Source: Pisolithus tinctorius (Eukaryota; Basidiomycota; Agaricomycetes; Boletales; Pisolithaceae). From it: DNA of 64,000 nt. Numbering within the stretch: position 1 is the stretch's first letter; every line of letters starts with the position of its first letter. The position numbers were made by a program, and so were the translations under genes. Shown in pieces: positions 24,591-37,269 of the stretch. The notes beneath the pieces were generated by a model. It had not been told where the DNA came from. It ran no database searches and saw nothing but the letters and a program-made list of their open reading frames with translations. Location: the NCBI GenBank assembly GCA_024663395.1, contig JANFAH010000006.1, forward strand, positions 434,001-498,000. The letters are read 5' to 3'.

Positions 24591-26237
24591 TGAATGACAA
24601 GACTTTCTGTCTTTTACTACCTAATCGAAGATGAAGTGCGATGGACAGGTCTAAGAACGAAGAAGGGGTTATGACATGAATGAACACATGACGCAAAGGT
24701 TAGACGGCATATCAGCTCAGTATCAGCTGGTATTTTTCTAACCTGATCTGTAATCTTTCTTTGGGGTGGAAGAAAGCAAGGTAAAGGACAAGTTCTGGAA
24801 AGAGGCCACCCCTCACCAGACATGGCAGTTCGTCAGAGACCCTATATAATGTACGTTTCTCATCCTACTTTATGTCAGACAGGAAGAATTGACATTGAAG
24901 TCCAGTCGGAAAGTACTGCGTACCTTCCAAGTTGCATTCCAAAAATTATGCTCCACATGGTGACCATAGTAGGTAACATATGACCTGGTCTGACATGCTA
25001 CAAATACAAAGGTCAGAACAGCACAGTGTGGGACTAACATAAAATCAGGTTTGAAGGTAACTGCATAGCGGTGAAGAAGCTACGAAGTTTCTCCGGCTTC
25101 CTATGCTTACATAAGACTGACGGATACAGCCAGGTTGTACTGCGGCGGGTCAAAAATAGATATCACTTCCCACGGCAGTCTGATCCTGCCCATACAGTAT
25201 ACTCCAACACAGTGCGACAATAATAATCAAGGCTAGAACGTTTCACTATGCCGCAGTGCGCACTCTCCGTAAGCATTTATATACCAACTCCTCATTATTT
25301 CCTCCGGGTAACCGTGCGAGGAAAAGCCCGCGTTTATTACATAGTACCAGCCCACCGGGATCGTGAAAATTCGTCGCCTTCAGATCTACAATCTGGTAGG
25401 TGAGCACCGCCAAACAGGCACTACGACCTGTGCCCCGCAGCTCTAGGATCCCATAAACCGTAATGCAGAATCAGCATTTCCCCAAAGTTATAGCACGTGA
25501 TACGCGAGTACGCGGGTACGGTGTGACGTAACCTCAACCCGTGCCAAAATCTTAGTTGCTCAAGTTCTAGTTTGACTTTGCGAGTTGCATTGTAGTTGCA
25601 ACGACATCAACACACTGAGAGAAGGAGAAATGGAAAGAGCCTGGGCTACCATCCGATAACCGGTACGTGCCTTTTTCTATTCAAGTGGTCATCCCTGCTT
25701 CGCTTTGCAACCCTCAAGATCCCGTCAAAGCCCCGGAACGTGATTATCATTTGCGCTCACCCTTCTTTGCAAAAGATCGAAGCCCTCAGGTCCCTTCCTG
25801 ACATCTGATCATTTTTGATGATGCACAGACCCAGATCGCGCTGACGATGTCACCAATGAGGGTGATTGGGATACCGACCCCCCAAGACTCCGACCTCAGA
25901 CATACTGAGTGTCGGGGAAGATCCCAAGGCAGAGCTAGCTAACTCTCCATAGCCGTAACTGGTTGGACGTTGAGTGCTGATATATCGAACTTAGCGACAC
26001 AAAAGGAGGTGGTTCTTGCCTGTCTACACGTGTTATCCACTTGTTTCCTTCCAACGCACGAAACATCCGTCATAGTGACGGTTAGCTGGTCACTGTAACC
26101 TCTGAACGAATATAGGATGTCACTCTTTGATCGTGCTGCCCGTGGATATCGGATCGTTCCGGAGGTCGGACTGGCGGTGCCTACCGGTGAAGAACCCACA
26201 CATATCATTGGCACCGAGGAAGGAAGGGGGGGCTAGC
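24591..26237. other. Spacer between FMO1 and FMO2, with relic sequence
   Basis: About 1.6 kb, present almost unchanged in unit B (55803-57440) and, in more diverged form, as the spacer after FMO2 and FMO4. It carries the relic at 25593-25950 and decayed traces of the small minus-strand gene seen better at 60108-60442 (for example the segment around 25259-25400). No intact gene was recognised. Confidence 0.6.
25593..25950 (+). pseudogene. Relic of a small two-exon gene, spacer copy A1
   Basis: Four spacer copies share an exon-like segment encoding roughly EKWKEPGLPSDN followed by a GT donor (GTACGTGC here, GTATGAG elsewhere), then after about 50-75 bases a segment reading APERVIIICAHPSLQKIEA, then SLPDI and TQIALTMS. 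In this copy a stop (TGA) follows SLPDI, and the frame must shift to stay open. The reading across copies (VAIISSHPSLQ in copy B2) argues for a once-real protein. I do not recognise the family. Copies lie at 38095-38230 (cut by a transposon), 56826-57177 and 61108-61487. Confidence 0.45.
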
Positions 26238-26246
26238 TATATAAAT
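26238..26246 (+). promoter_or_regulatory. TATA box of FMO2
   Basis: TATATAAAT starting 59 bases before the FMO2 ATG. The same motif sits exactly 59 bases before the ATG of FMO4 and FMO5, preceded by a G-rich stretch in all three, which argues for a functional core promoter. Confidence 0.7.
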
Positions 26247-26296
26247 GAATAGGTCCATGGCGTCGTTTGATTCATCTTCGTAATTGATAGGTGAAC

Positions 26297-28005
26297 ATGA
26301 AGTTCGACCTACAACTGTGGGCATGCTCACTCCTGGGCTCTTTGTTCTTTCGACTATCACCGTTAGGGTGTTTGCCGCCTCACGGCGAACTCGAAACTCA
26401 CGGCGGCCAGCAAGGTGCTTCAAAGTCAGTCGCTATCGTTGGCGCAGGGAGCGCTGGACTGGCTATGTTGAAATCGCTGTTGGATTTGCCAGTCGAGACT
26501 CGTGCGGACTGGGATATAGTTCTGTACGAGCGACGTAGGGACGTCGGGGGAATATGGTGCGGTCTGTTCTTGTTATCCCCCCTACATGAAATTCAATGTG
26601 CACTGGACACCGAAATAGGTTGCCAGATGCATCACCCCCTCCTCCGCCTGTGCTACCCGAAACTCCATTATATCCACTGCTGCACGCTAATACCCCAGTC
26701 CCCATGATGACTTATCCTGCCTTTCCGTTCCCGCCCGGCACGCCCCTGTTTCCCCTGCACGAATACATAGAACGGTATCACCGAGATTACGCGACACTCC
26801 ATGGTCTTTGGCCATATGTCAAGTTCAACCATACAGTGCTGTCGTCGTCGTGGGTGGGAACGCCGCAGGCAGGGCGTTGGGAAATCGTCGTCGAAGATCG
26901 CAATGGTGACCGTGTAGAAAGATCATTTGATCATCTCGTCGTTGCGAATGGGCATAACCATGAGCCACATATCGTAGTATTTCCAGGACAAGAAACGTGG
27001 CTAGAAAACGCTAGGGGCGGACCAGAACGTGAAATTCTGCACTCTGTATGGTACCGCGACCCTAATCAGTATGTCAACCGAACTGTCATAGTGGTGGGCG
27101 GAGGAGCAAGTGGGGTCGACATTGCATCTCAGGTGTCGCAGTATGCCCACAAAGTGTGTCCTATATGTGGTGATAGTTCGTCAGTTGATGCTTGAATTTT
27201 CTAGGTTTATCTCAGTGTTCGCAGTTCGCTACTGGAGGCGCCAATAGGACCTGTAGAGATGAAGCCTGGGATTTCACATTTTACATCGAACGACGTCGTC
27301 TTCATGGATGGGTCCGCAGTGCGAGGCGTTGATGCGGTCCTACTGGCTACGGGTTTCGATCTACGGATGCCTCTCCTAGAAGAAAGCGGGGAAGTGATCG
27401 TGAAACCAGGGTCTAAGGAATCAGACGGACGCAGGCTCACCACCAATCTACGTTACCTGTTCCCGCTCCATAAACATATATTTTCTCTGTCGGAGTCTTA
27501 CCCGACGAACGCACTGGCTTTCATCGGCCTCCCGATATTTAGCTTCAGCTGTTCCTTGGATACTGCGCAGAGTATCTACGCCTCCTCGATCATTGCGAAT
27601 GGCAGCCTGCTCGAATCCCGAACTGAATTGTTGAACCAACTTGCGGACAGCGAAGAAGACCTTCGAAGCAGAGGGTATGATCCGTATTACATTGGACATA
27701 GGATGGTCGACAATTCCACTTTCGATTATCAAGAGAATCTCATCGACACTCTACGATCGAAGGGAGGACTACCTGATCAGAATACCACTTTCGTCGAGCC
27801 CTGGAGAAGAGAAGGCGTCTATTACTGGAGCAATGTCAAACGAGGATGGAAAAGGCTAGAGGCACTTGGACTAGCAGAGAAATGGCTAGAAGGGGTTGAG
27901 AGTGAAGAAGAGTGGGTTGAGCTTATGAGACGAGTGAACGCATGGCAGAAAGATTGGGAGACGGTTCACCAAGTGACAATTCCAGATGACAAGCTCATGT
28001 ATTGA
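26297..28005 (+). CDS. Flavin-containing monooxygenase FMO2 (531 aa) with hydrophobic N-terminal leader
   Basis: Same family and gene structure as FMO1. Exons are 26297-26556, 26619-27153 and 27205-28005, in phase, 1,596 nt. The leader is LWACSLLGSLFFRLSPLGC, followed by a short linker with an insert compared with FMO1 (ELETHGGQQGASK). The FAD motif is AIVGAGSAGLAMLKSLLD, the NADPH motif VIVVGGGASGVDIASQVS, and the C-terminal motif LLATGFDLRMP, so this copy has the canonical A-T-G where the other four have G-T-G. The second intron uses a GTGTGT donor where the other copies have GTGAGT. FMO2 is the positional counterpart of FMO4, but it keeps the leader that FMO4 has lost. Substrate unknown; secretory targeting is inferred from the leader. 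Confidence 0.9.
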
Positions 28006-28772
28006 TGGGTGATATGACATTCTATCTTTTACCATGCAATCGATGATGTCCAAAGTGTGATGAACAGGGTTGAGGGCGGCGAAGGGCTTATGATACCAGT
28101 GAACACATGGCAGAGAGATTGGGGGATGACACACCGGCTGGTATTTCTATAACCTAGTCTACAATCTTTCTCTAGAACAGGGGGAAGAAAGGTAGAGGAC
28201 AAGTCCTGAGTGGCCGCCTGCCACCGGAGACGCAGTTCGTCAGAGATCATATATCCTTGCGCCAGACCCAGAAACACTCGACATAAAAGTAGTCCAGTCT
28301 AAATAGTAACAAGTCCTAAATAAAATCATTACTGAGTGCAGCACGCCAATAGTTATCTGTAAGTACAATAGCAGGCAGCATACGATCTGGTCCCACACAT
28401 TACAAATACAAAGGTCAAAGCAACACGATGTCGGGGGCATGGACTAATTTTTATGTAAGGTCAGATGTGAAGGTAATGACGAAGTGGCTACGAGACTCCA
28501 ACAAAAATTCTGCGATTTCTCATGAAGATGCTCACACAAGAATGAGCAATACTACGGTCGCCCAAAAAGAGAAATCACTCGACCTCGAAGCTTACCTGGT
28601 AGCTTGGGATTTTCGGTGCTGTTTACGTACCAACTTCCGCTTTCATTTCCAATGTTGTTCGTGCCCTTACCAAATTGAGCAGCACGTTGAACCGGACCAT
28701 GTGCGCTGCAAGACGTACGGAGAATGAAATCAAGTCAAATGCAGTGCACATAGATATCTCACATATCATCCA
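28006..28772. other. FMO2 downstream spacer
   Basis: About 770 bases matching 59334-60107 in unit B. No intact gene was seen; short frames on both strands are interrupted differently in the two units. Confidence 0.5.
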
Positions 28773-28957
28773 TCACAAACTTCCTGCAGACAATAGACTC
28801 CAACGCAGCAGAATCCTCTTCAGAGGGTAATCCTGGTCGGGCTTATTCGAGAGCGCAAACCAGAAAGAGAGGACCGTCAGCTTCGTCTCGAAGTCGTCCA
28901 TCGTAGTGGTGGAGGGGGGTTTCAAGGCAGTCGGATCCCGCACGTAAATTCCAATAC
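28773..28957 (-). pseudogene. 3' part of a small unknown gene, split by the CACTA insertion
   Basis: On the minus strand this reads GIYVRDPTALKPPSTTTMDD, then FETKLTVLSFWFALSNKPDQ, and ends SLLSAGSL before TGA. The missing 5' part lies beyond the transposon at 37297-37443. In this unit the Pro-tract frame is open, whereas in unit B (60108-60442) it is shifted by one base. The family is not recognised. Confidence 0.6.
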
Positions 28958-28960
28958 ACT
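28958..28960. repeat. Target-site duplication ACT, left
   Basis: ACT directly before the CACTG end; its partner is at 37294-37296. The empty site in unit B carries a single copy. Confidence 0.9.
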
Positions 28961-28984
28961 CACTGCGGAAACGAGATTCTGTCT
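28961..28984 (+). repeat. CACTA terminal inverted repeat, left
   Basis: Starts CACTGCGGAAACGAGATTCT; matches the reverse complement of 37270-37293 at 22 of 24 positions. Confidence 0.92.
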
Positions 28985-29239
28985 AGAGACACTTTAGATC
29001 GTGCCGGACTAGCTACCTGTACTAAAAACGTACCTAACTAGATGCCCGTATGAAATCCGCAGTTTGGAAATATCAGAGGGTTTTCCCGTACTAAATCCAG
29101 ACTACGAGAACTCTTGGAGAACCTTGAGGAATATCTAGACATACGATTTCGCGGCACATCACGTGTCCGTACCAAATCCGTAAGCCAAACAGATCGACAT
29201 ATCATCTGTTTGTACCCTGCTGACTTCTTACTTGCCCGC

Positions 29240-30206
29240 ATGCTAATTGCCTCCAGACAGACCGATGCGTTCATTTCTCGACGTTGGAACACGCTTTCGC
29301 CCACCTGTCCGTACATCATGACGCATTCCAGACAGCTCATCGACACTTTGCGAAAATTTTCTCCAAGGCTCTCACCAACCTGTACCATGGCCAACTTGAT
29401 ATCGCTCCAGCTTCCTATCACACACCCTGGAACCTATCGTGTCAGCTTCACGCCGCCAACATCTGGCGTTTTGGTATGTGATTCGTCCAATGATATCTAT
29501 GATCTAGACTCATTCTTATTCTCTAAGACTCTCGAGATAACGACCATACTTCCTGTCCAACGCGAACGTGCTCAAGTACAAACTGATCCCATGTTAGATG
29601 TCAAGCAGGATGCAGGTGAGCTTGTCACCAATAATATTTGTTATTTTTACTACAATCTAGCCAATCTTTTCGACACAAGCTCCAGAACTCTCCAAGATCT
29701 TCAAGTCTCGGGACCACGGTGAACTTGAACCCATACGCACCTCTGACTGTGGCGAGAAATCTCTCACCTTGTCGCTCTTCAATACCCCGGTGAAAGCTAC
29801 GTCGAACGACAGGGCTGGTAGGTCCAACAGTAATGCCTGTCTCAAGGTGCTGATGTTCGTTCCACTAGATGTTGATGACAGTGTTACCGAGCCGGAGAGC
29901 GAGGACGAGAACATCAAGACTGCTTTGGCCCATGTGCGGTTATTCATTCTCTCTGTCTGCTCATCCACCAACAGATTAACGCAGGGCGATGGCCTCGCAA
30001 CGTTCCACCACCAATTACTATCATCACAACGATCGTTGTGCTCGCAAGAATCGGTTAGCACCTTTGTTCTCATGAGGCGTATGGAAGCGCTATATGGAGA
30101 TTTGTTGCCTCAGTTCACCCAGCTCGATACCCATTCCAAGCGTCCACATTCCCCCACTCCACCTGCATCGAAAACACCCAAACGGCTCAAGGGTGAAGGG
30201 AATTAA
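29240..30206 (+). CDS. Unknown accessory protein of the CACTA element
   Basis: Two exons can be supported: up to 29615 (donor GTGAGC) and 29686-30206 (acceptor CTCCAG), joined in phase. The first exon reads THPGTYRVSFTPPTSGVLVC and ITTILPVQRERAQVQTDP; the second reads ELSKIFKSRDHGELEPIRTS, an acidic stretch (DDSVTEPESEDENIKT) and a basic tail (KTPKRLKGEGN). ATGs at 29240 and 29387 are both possible starts, and there may be more upstream exons. No family is recognised. The acidic stretch and basic tail suggest a nuclear protein, possibly a TnpA-like partner that binds the transposon ends; that role is inference. Confidence 0.5.
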
Positions 30207-30367
30207 TTGCACGCACTTATGTGTTGTAGATAAAAAGAACAAATACTTGAATTGAGTTCACCGTAACCCAACAGATATTTTGTGACCTATAAGGTACATA
30301 TATGCGTTGATGCCCGGCCACCGACTTAAGGTACACGCGTCTCTCTAACCATCCCCAGCTCGGAGCC

Positions 30368-33300
30368 ATGCCCAAGGTTTGTCCGTGCAACTGCAAGAGT
30401 CACAACTGCAAGGGCAAACTAGTCGACTACGATACGAGACGTACGCATGAACGTGCAGACCGGCGGGAGAGGACATCCGCTTCACAGACCATCCATCGTG
30501 GTTTGATCGTCCCCCATGTTTCGAGCAACCCACCCTCTCTCATCCGGCCTTATCCAACGAGGGGTGCTATTTTATCCCCCATATCACATTTTCCAGATCC
30601 CCCCCCGAGCTCCGCTTCAGCTGTCGAGCAGGAAATGCTCGACCACGGTACGCTTACTCAAGAAGATATTGATATACAGGTCTACGGCAGTGAGCTACCC
30701 AACCTAGGGCCCAACTTCCATTCTCCGCAATCCCTCCTCACTGCTGCTGACTATTATGAGGCATATAATGCAGTCACGGCAGCAGGTGCTCAGCCCCTGA
30801 CCGCATATCATGCACATCACCTACCGCCTGACCCTGAGGGACGTGCCCTCGAGCGTGCAATGGATAACGCATTCGCAGAGATCCAGCGGCAGGTGCCATC
30901 AGATGACCCGCCCTCCCAGGGGCAGTTGGCAGAGTTGGATGACGAGATCCCGGACGTCGACTTCGAATTAGATGACAACGCAGATTTACCGGATGCTGTC
31001 AATCACCAAGAAGTGTCAGAAGATGTCCCAGATCCATTTTGGACGGGCAATAATCCAAGATCGGGCATTAGCTTCGAAGATCTATCGACGCTGCCGGTGT
31101 ACCTTCTGGTTGTCTACATGATGACGACCTGGCTTCACCTGCAGTGGCATCTCCCTCATGCAGCATGCAACGCTGTCCTCGGCATCTTGTCATGCCTCAT
31201 TCTCGCTCTGTGTCCTAGCCTCTCCCCGCCGTTCGTCACACTACCATCAGCCATGAAGGTCCTAGGTCTCGATCTTCAAGTTTATGAACTTCCTTGCTGT
31301 CCCTCGTGCCGCGAAGTGTATCCACCTGTTAGTTCACTCCACACACAAGACGAATGCATTCCCTGTAATACGTCACTTTTTTTACCTGATCAGACGAAGC
31401 GTGGACTACTGCGTTCCAAGAAGGTTCCGTGCGTGAAATATCCTTATCTCTCCCTATCCGAACAAATACAGTCTATTTTAACTATCCCGGGTGTCGAGGA
31501 CTCGTTAGATGAGTGGCGCACACGACCGCGCTCGCCCGGTCACTATTCGGATATTTTCGATGGCGAAATATGCCGTGTCAAACTCAAGGCACCGGACGGA
31601 ACCCTTTTTTTTGCTAATGGCCCCCACGATAAACACGGACCAAACGGGGAACTTCGGATCGGCGTCAATTTGGGAATAGACTGGTGAGTCGACTTAACTG
31701 TGTGCAATGTGCACATGCATGCGTCTGCTTATCGTACCCAATAGGTTCTCCTATATTCGCAGTAATATAGCGCCATCCCATTCATCATGTCCAACATCGT
31801 TTTCGATATGTAATCTGCCACCCGAATACAGGTAAGTCCCGAACGTCCAGCAAGACACCCGCTTAATTGTTTCATCCTTGAGGTATCGCACATCAAACCT
31901 TCTTCTTACAAGTATATTGCCGGGCCCCAAGGAGCAGAGCCCTGATGAAATCCAACGCTTTCTCAGGCCGATCGTGTCCGATTTATTACGTCTCTGGAAA
32001 GAGGGCATCCGGGTCCCAACACCATCATGCCCTAATGGTATGTAATTTCACACCTGTCGTTATCGATATCGACCTATTAATGAACTCGCTGACCAATATG
32101 ACAGGTCGTTTGGTTCGTGTCGTCCTCGTTGCGGTTGTCTGCGATAAACCAGCTGCCCACAAGATTGGCGGCTTCGGGTCGCACTCCCACACTCACTTTT
32201 GCCATAACTGTTGGATCTGTCAGAACGACAAGGACAAAAAAGAGGCCTTCGTTCGGGACGGTTTGTTTTTATTTGTCGCCTTCCTCCCAATGACTCGAGA
32301 ACTCGTTTCAGCGTTCAGACTTCGGACAGACAAGGAGCACCGTGACCTTGGGGAGAAATACCGCTTGTTGACCACAGCCGCTGCACGCAAGAAATTTGTC
32401 AAGGAATTCGCGACACGGTTTACCGAGCTTTCGCGCCTTCCCTATTTCGATCTCGTCAATCAGATCATTATTGACCCTATGCATAACCTCTTTCTTGGTA
32501 CGTGTTCGTGCAAGTACTGTTTACTCAGCTGACCGTATCGTTTGATGGCTTCTAGGTCTCGTTAAGACGCATTTCTACAATATCTGGGTACAGGGAAAAA
32601 TCCTACGACCAAACCATGAACTCCGCATATTCCACGACCTTCTCGCCGATGTAGGTGACTGTTTTACTGCAGTTAACGTTACTCTCATTGACATTTCTAG
32701 TTCGAAATTCCAAGTTCCTGTGGAAAGCTTCCTACGGACATAGGTGTACCAGCTGGCGGCTCTTTGACCGCTGACCAGTGGTTACTACTCGCAACTGTTT
32801 ATGGCCCGATTGCGGTAAGTCATCCGCCAATGCAGGGCGTATGTGTAATCTAACAAAAGCAGATACCACAGCTATGGACCGTTGGCCTGGCAAATGCACA
32901 ACAAGATGGCTCTCTTGCTGACCGTGTGGCACTGATCGCCAAACAGGAATCCGAGAAAAAATCCAAGGAGGCGAAGAAACAGTCAGATGCTCAGGCACTC
33001 GAAGACGCGCGTTCTCGAGGAAGAGAGGCTGTTGCTGCTGAGAAGGCTCGCATAACCGCAGAGAAAGCCACTGCTGAGGAGGCCAAAAAGACGGAGAAAG
33101 TTAGACTCGCAGCGGAGAAGAAGGCCAAAAAGGCTCGAGATGCTGAGCTCAGGCGGGTGAGTGAGGTTCCGTTTTTTTTTGCTGTTCTCTAGTCACAACG
33201 TGTGGGATTACAGCTTGCAAAATCGAAAGCAAACACAAGTCACATCCCTGGGGAGGGCGTCGCGGACACAACCATGGCAGACGCGCCGGATGAGAACCAA

Positions 33301-34672
33301 CAAGATGACATAGACGGCAAATGCATTCTTCACCCCGATGATCCCCCCAATTTCCTCAAGCTATGTGCCGCCATCCGCCTGTTAATCGGGAACTCGATCA
33401 GCGATCAGGAGATTTCAGCCGCAGATGCATATCTGCGGGAGTATTGCACGGAGCTCATCCAAGTAAGTTTTCGTGTCATGGCAGATGTTCACTGCTGACA
33501 TTCGACTAGCTGTACGGCTCGGGGTGCTTGAAACCGAACCATCACTATGCAACGCACACGGCTCGATACGTTCGTAACTTTGGTCCACTAAGCGGGTTTT
33601 GGACGTTTCTTTTCGAGCGCCTTAACAAGATCCTCAAATCATTCAAGACAAACAATCACGGTGACGGAGAATTGGAGATGACGTTTTTCAATGAGTTTCA
33701 TAGGATGTGCCAGTCGAGCCGATTGGTAAGTAGCAGCTCATATGTTTGATTTTCTAATGCTTTGTGCAGGTATACTCTCTCCGACGAAGACCTGAGGGTT
33801 CTTTGGGACGCAAAGTATCCGAAATTATGCTGAAGGCCTCTGTCGAGGAGCGGGGAACTGTCGCAGCACTGGCTGCACTTTCAAACGACCTTAATGAAGC
33901 ACATGGTGAAGGTACGTATGCAGTGATACTTTCAATTTCTAATGGGCGTTGATTGCTCCAACTTGAAACAGGTCTGACCTATGGCCTGAGTCCCCGCCGA
34001 CACCTCAAGCCCTTGCCTCATGAAACATACGAAGCCTTAGCCCACACCATATGTTTACGGACACCAGAAACCCCCGTCCATTGCCAGCATCGCCGCCCAG
34101 TTGTCGCGCATAGTATCCCCCTGGATCGTACAGCTACTTTCTTCGACTATGTGATTGTGGGCGGTAGGAGGTATCACGCTTCACGAACCTTGGGATCAAG
34201 AAACTCGTCGCTTGTTCACGTCGCAATCCCGCAGAGAAATGGACAGCCACCAGTGGACGCTTACAGTGAACTGCTCGAGATATTCCGCTTTAACCAGGAC
34301 ATTCATTTCCAGGGCGAGTCTATGTATTTCCTTCGTGCACGATGGTTCAAGCGTTGGAACGGTGATCGAGAAGACATGTGGGTAACAAGGTAGGTACAAC
34401 TAATCACCTATTTGTTTCCTGCTTACATTCCAATCTACGCAGCGAACTATGTGCGGGCGTGCGTTTGTGGGAGCTCGGGGAATATGTCGGTGCAGATACT
34501 CTGCTGCCCACGCTCATCGACCCGACCTGGATTCTCAATCACGTATCCCTCAAGACGGTAACAGTTGGCATTGATCGCAAGAAAGTATGGGCCACTGTTG
34601 ATTTGGTGAAGGTACGCCGCTGGTTTGACAGGAATATATAGCAGATTAGCTAACGTGCAATATTAGAAGTAG
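30368..34672 (+). CDS. CACTA Tnp2-type transposase
   Basis: A multi-exon transposase that cuts and pastes the element. The N-terminus MPKVCPCNCKSHNCKGK carries a Cys/His cluster that looks like a DNA-binding finger. The large first exon (30368 to about 31682) is followed by exons reading YRTSNLLLTSILPGPKEQSP, KIGGFGSHSHTHFCHNCWIC, and the conserved IIIDPMHNLFLGLVKTHFYN, whose Asp is a catalytic candidate. After a Lys/Glu-rich coiled region (about 32930-33160) comes HHYATHTARYVRNFGPLSGF then WTFLFERLNKILKSFKTNN, whose Glu fits the last acidic residue of the DDE triad. The last exon adds two Lys codons and TAG (34672). Every junction I followed is GT-AG and in frame, so it is probably intact. 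Family: Tnp2/transposase_21. Confidence 0.85.
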
Positions 34673-34738
34673 GGAAGTGGGACAGACGTACATCCATCGT
34701 ATTTCAAGAAAGGAGGATCATTTGTACTTTCTACAAGG

Positions 34739-36874
34739 TCAGATATCGTCGTTGTCGTTAGCGAGTTCTGCAGCCAATTCAGCAAGATATTTTGTGTCGC
34801 CGTCACTCAATTCGCCCTCCTTGGCACGTGAGTAGAACCCCTTCAGCCAGTCCATACCATCTACGACCTGCTGACTTGGATGTGCAGTAAGCCAGGCATC
34901 GTTTATCATCGTCTTGAAAGGTATCGTCGGTGTAGCCTTGTTGGAGTGAGGAGGCCTGTCCTCCAATTTGGACGGATTAGGGTCAAAGCTCGGTGTGAAG
35001 TTGTCCCGTTTCTTCGTGGTTTTGCGACGTTTTTTGACAGGCTCGCTTGTGGGATGATCCATGCCGGAGACGCCCTCGCTTCCTTCTCGCCGTTGCTTGT
35101 GTATGGAGTCGAGGATACGAAGAAATGCAACATACTGCGAACGCCGCAAGTAAACATGCGATCTCGACCATCCGTAACGCACAGGTGAACAGGACTTACA
35201 TCGAGCGACCGCCAAGTCAACCCAACCCTTTTCCACGCTTTGGGAGGTACGTCCTGCTCCCTTCGTCGCCTGTTGGAGTCCGGACTCCAACCCTCTTCAC
35301 CAGCAGAATAATGATCGGAACCAAAGGCAGAATCAAGCATGGCGTCTGCCCCTTGGACATCGTATTTCCTTTCGAATTCGCTCACAGCTTCTCGTCGACG
35401 ATCAGTCAGCTTAATGTGCGTATGTCAGCCCAATTTGTCGCATTTCTAAGTGCTTATGCCCGGATACCTGTGACCGCCTAGTTCGATGATGCTTTTCCCT
35501 AAGTCTTCCATCAACCTTCTCCTGCTTCGTTGGATCGGCAGCAGCACGAATTTCGGACGCGAGTGTCCTCCAGTATTGCTTCGCCATCGTCTTGACAGTA
35601 GAAGAGACGTGATCGTCATCTTCCAGCTCCCCTTTGCTCTGGGCACGTTTGGCCTGGTCGGAAAGTCAGTAAGTAGCCTACCATCTTGACCGTTGAACTG
35701 ACCGTTTCCTCTTGCATGATGGCATCCACCACGGCCCCAAGGAACCTTTGGTTGACTGTGTTGTCAACATGCTCAGACCAGACAGGCCTCCAAACAGTGC
35801 GGCCTTCGATGTCCTCCGACTCCCTCTGGTCAGGAAGCCCGTTTATGTGTTTGCTCATCGTCGACAAACGATCTTCCGTGTTCAACCTCTCGACGCCGCA
35901 CATTTCTAGCATCTTACTATGAAGTATAGGCTATTTATCGAGTCACTCAAAAACTTTCTTAATGCAACACGATCCGTTAAACTAACCTTTAATTTAGGAT
36001 GTTGATTCGATATATTTTTTGCGGCACCTGCTGTCTTGGTCTGCTTGCTGGAGAACGTCGAGAGTTCCTCTCGGAGCTCAGAAATGGCGGCCTCGTTCTT
36101 GTCGACGCGCTGAGTAAGTCCTTGTCGGGTTTCTATGTTCATGGCATGTAGTTCCGATAATTGTATACTCATCTTCTTGATTTCTTCAGCTAGAAGCTGC
36201 ACCGGGACCATGCCTGATGGTGACGGAAGAGTGCTTTGCGATCGTGCGTCAAGATGTCCATGTCCGTTGAAGAACGCAGTGGGACCCTGAGTAGACTGGC
36301 GAGGTACACCATATCCTAACTGATAGTCATTCGTTGATGAGGCTACAGATTGCGATTGCGACGTTAGTTCGCCATAAGACGCAGCCCCACTATGCAGGCC
36401 CATCATGGGAGAAGGGGTAACGCAGTCGGTGCTGTGAAGTCTGGGTAAGTACCAGGTTCATGAGTGGATACTAGGCGTTTACCCGAACGGATCCTCTTGT
36501 TGCCGTGGGTCTCCATACATAGACCGACCTGGAAGTTTGTCCGCAAATGATGATGGGCGTTGACCTGCACCTTCTTGCCCTCCCATTACATGGGACTATC
36601 AAGATATAGTGAGTATTGTGTGCATTCTCCGGCTGTCGCTCCTTATCGCGCTCACTGGTGGTTTGTTTAGCATGCGACTGAACATGAACTCATTTCCGAA
36701 CGCGTTCTCTTGGATGCCTTGGGACTCCGTCGCCGCGTTATATGGCCGCTCGCCGTGCCTACGTTCCAAGAAAGAGGCACCTGAACCCGCAGACATCCGG
36801 CGGTCGAAATTCAGTTCTACGCTCGTGTTCCGGGACCGCTCGTTGGCGCCACGGTCAGAGGACGTTGGGAACAT
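34739..36874 (-). CDS. Unknown coiled-coil protein of the CACTA element (convergent gene)
   Basis: A multi-exon minus-strand gene ending at 34739 (…ELANDNDDI). A start at 36874 (MFPTSSDRGANERSRN) joins in phase through an intron (GTGAGC to TTGATAG) to GGQEGAGQRPSSFADKLPGR; the ATG at 36586 is the alternative start. The middle contains a predicted coiled coil (LLAEEIKKMSIQLSELHAMN, then VDKNEAAISELREELSTFSS). Later parts are KTMAKQYWRTLASEIRAAAD, a Lys/Arg-rich nuclear-localisation-like stretch (PVKKRRKTTKKRDNF), and an acidic C-terminus. No family is recognised. The two convergent genes end only 67 bases apart (34672 and 34739). A DNA-binding or transposition-helper role is inference from the element context. 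Confidence 0.55.
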
Positions 36875-37269
36875 AGTTGTGAGGTGCTGGGAAGGTGGGA
36901 GGGGCGTGTGCGACGCAGGGAGCGCACGGTATATGTGAGATTTACCGCGTTCTGCGGGGGATCAGCATCTCGTTTCCCGAAGACATCCATACAGGATGTA
37001 TCTAGATAGGTCATATATTCAATTCAAATCTCGAGGCGGAATATCTTCGTGCGACGCCTGTCTGGACTGGGAATATATGAACCGGCATATACATGCACTT
37101 CCAGACACATGTAATGACATATATCCTCACAACAGGCAGACGAGCTGTCCTGACCCGGGCAGAGTATGTAGGTTCAGGGTTTATGTATCAAATCACGAGG
37201 TTGGCGGATCATCTGTCGAAGTACAAACTATCTACGGTTTAGTCATCTGCCCACACCATATCCAGTACC

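Noticed and set aside
26122..26222. Plus-strand frame starting MSLFDRAARGYRIVPEVG as a small gene
   Set aside because: It coincides with the promoter module shared by FMO2, FMO4 and FMO5, and the frame is not conserved in the FMO5 copy.
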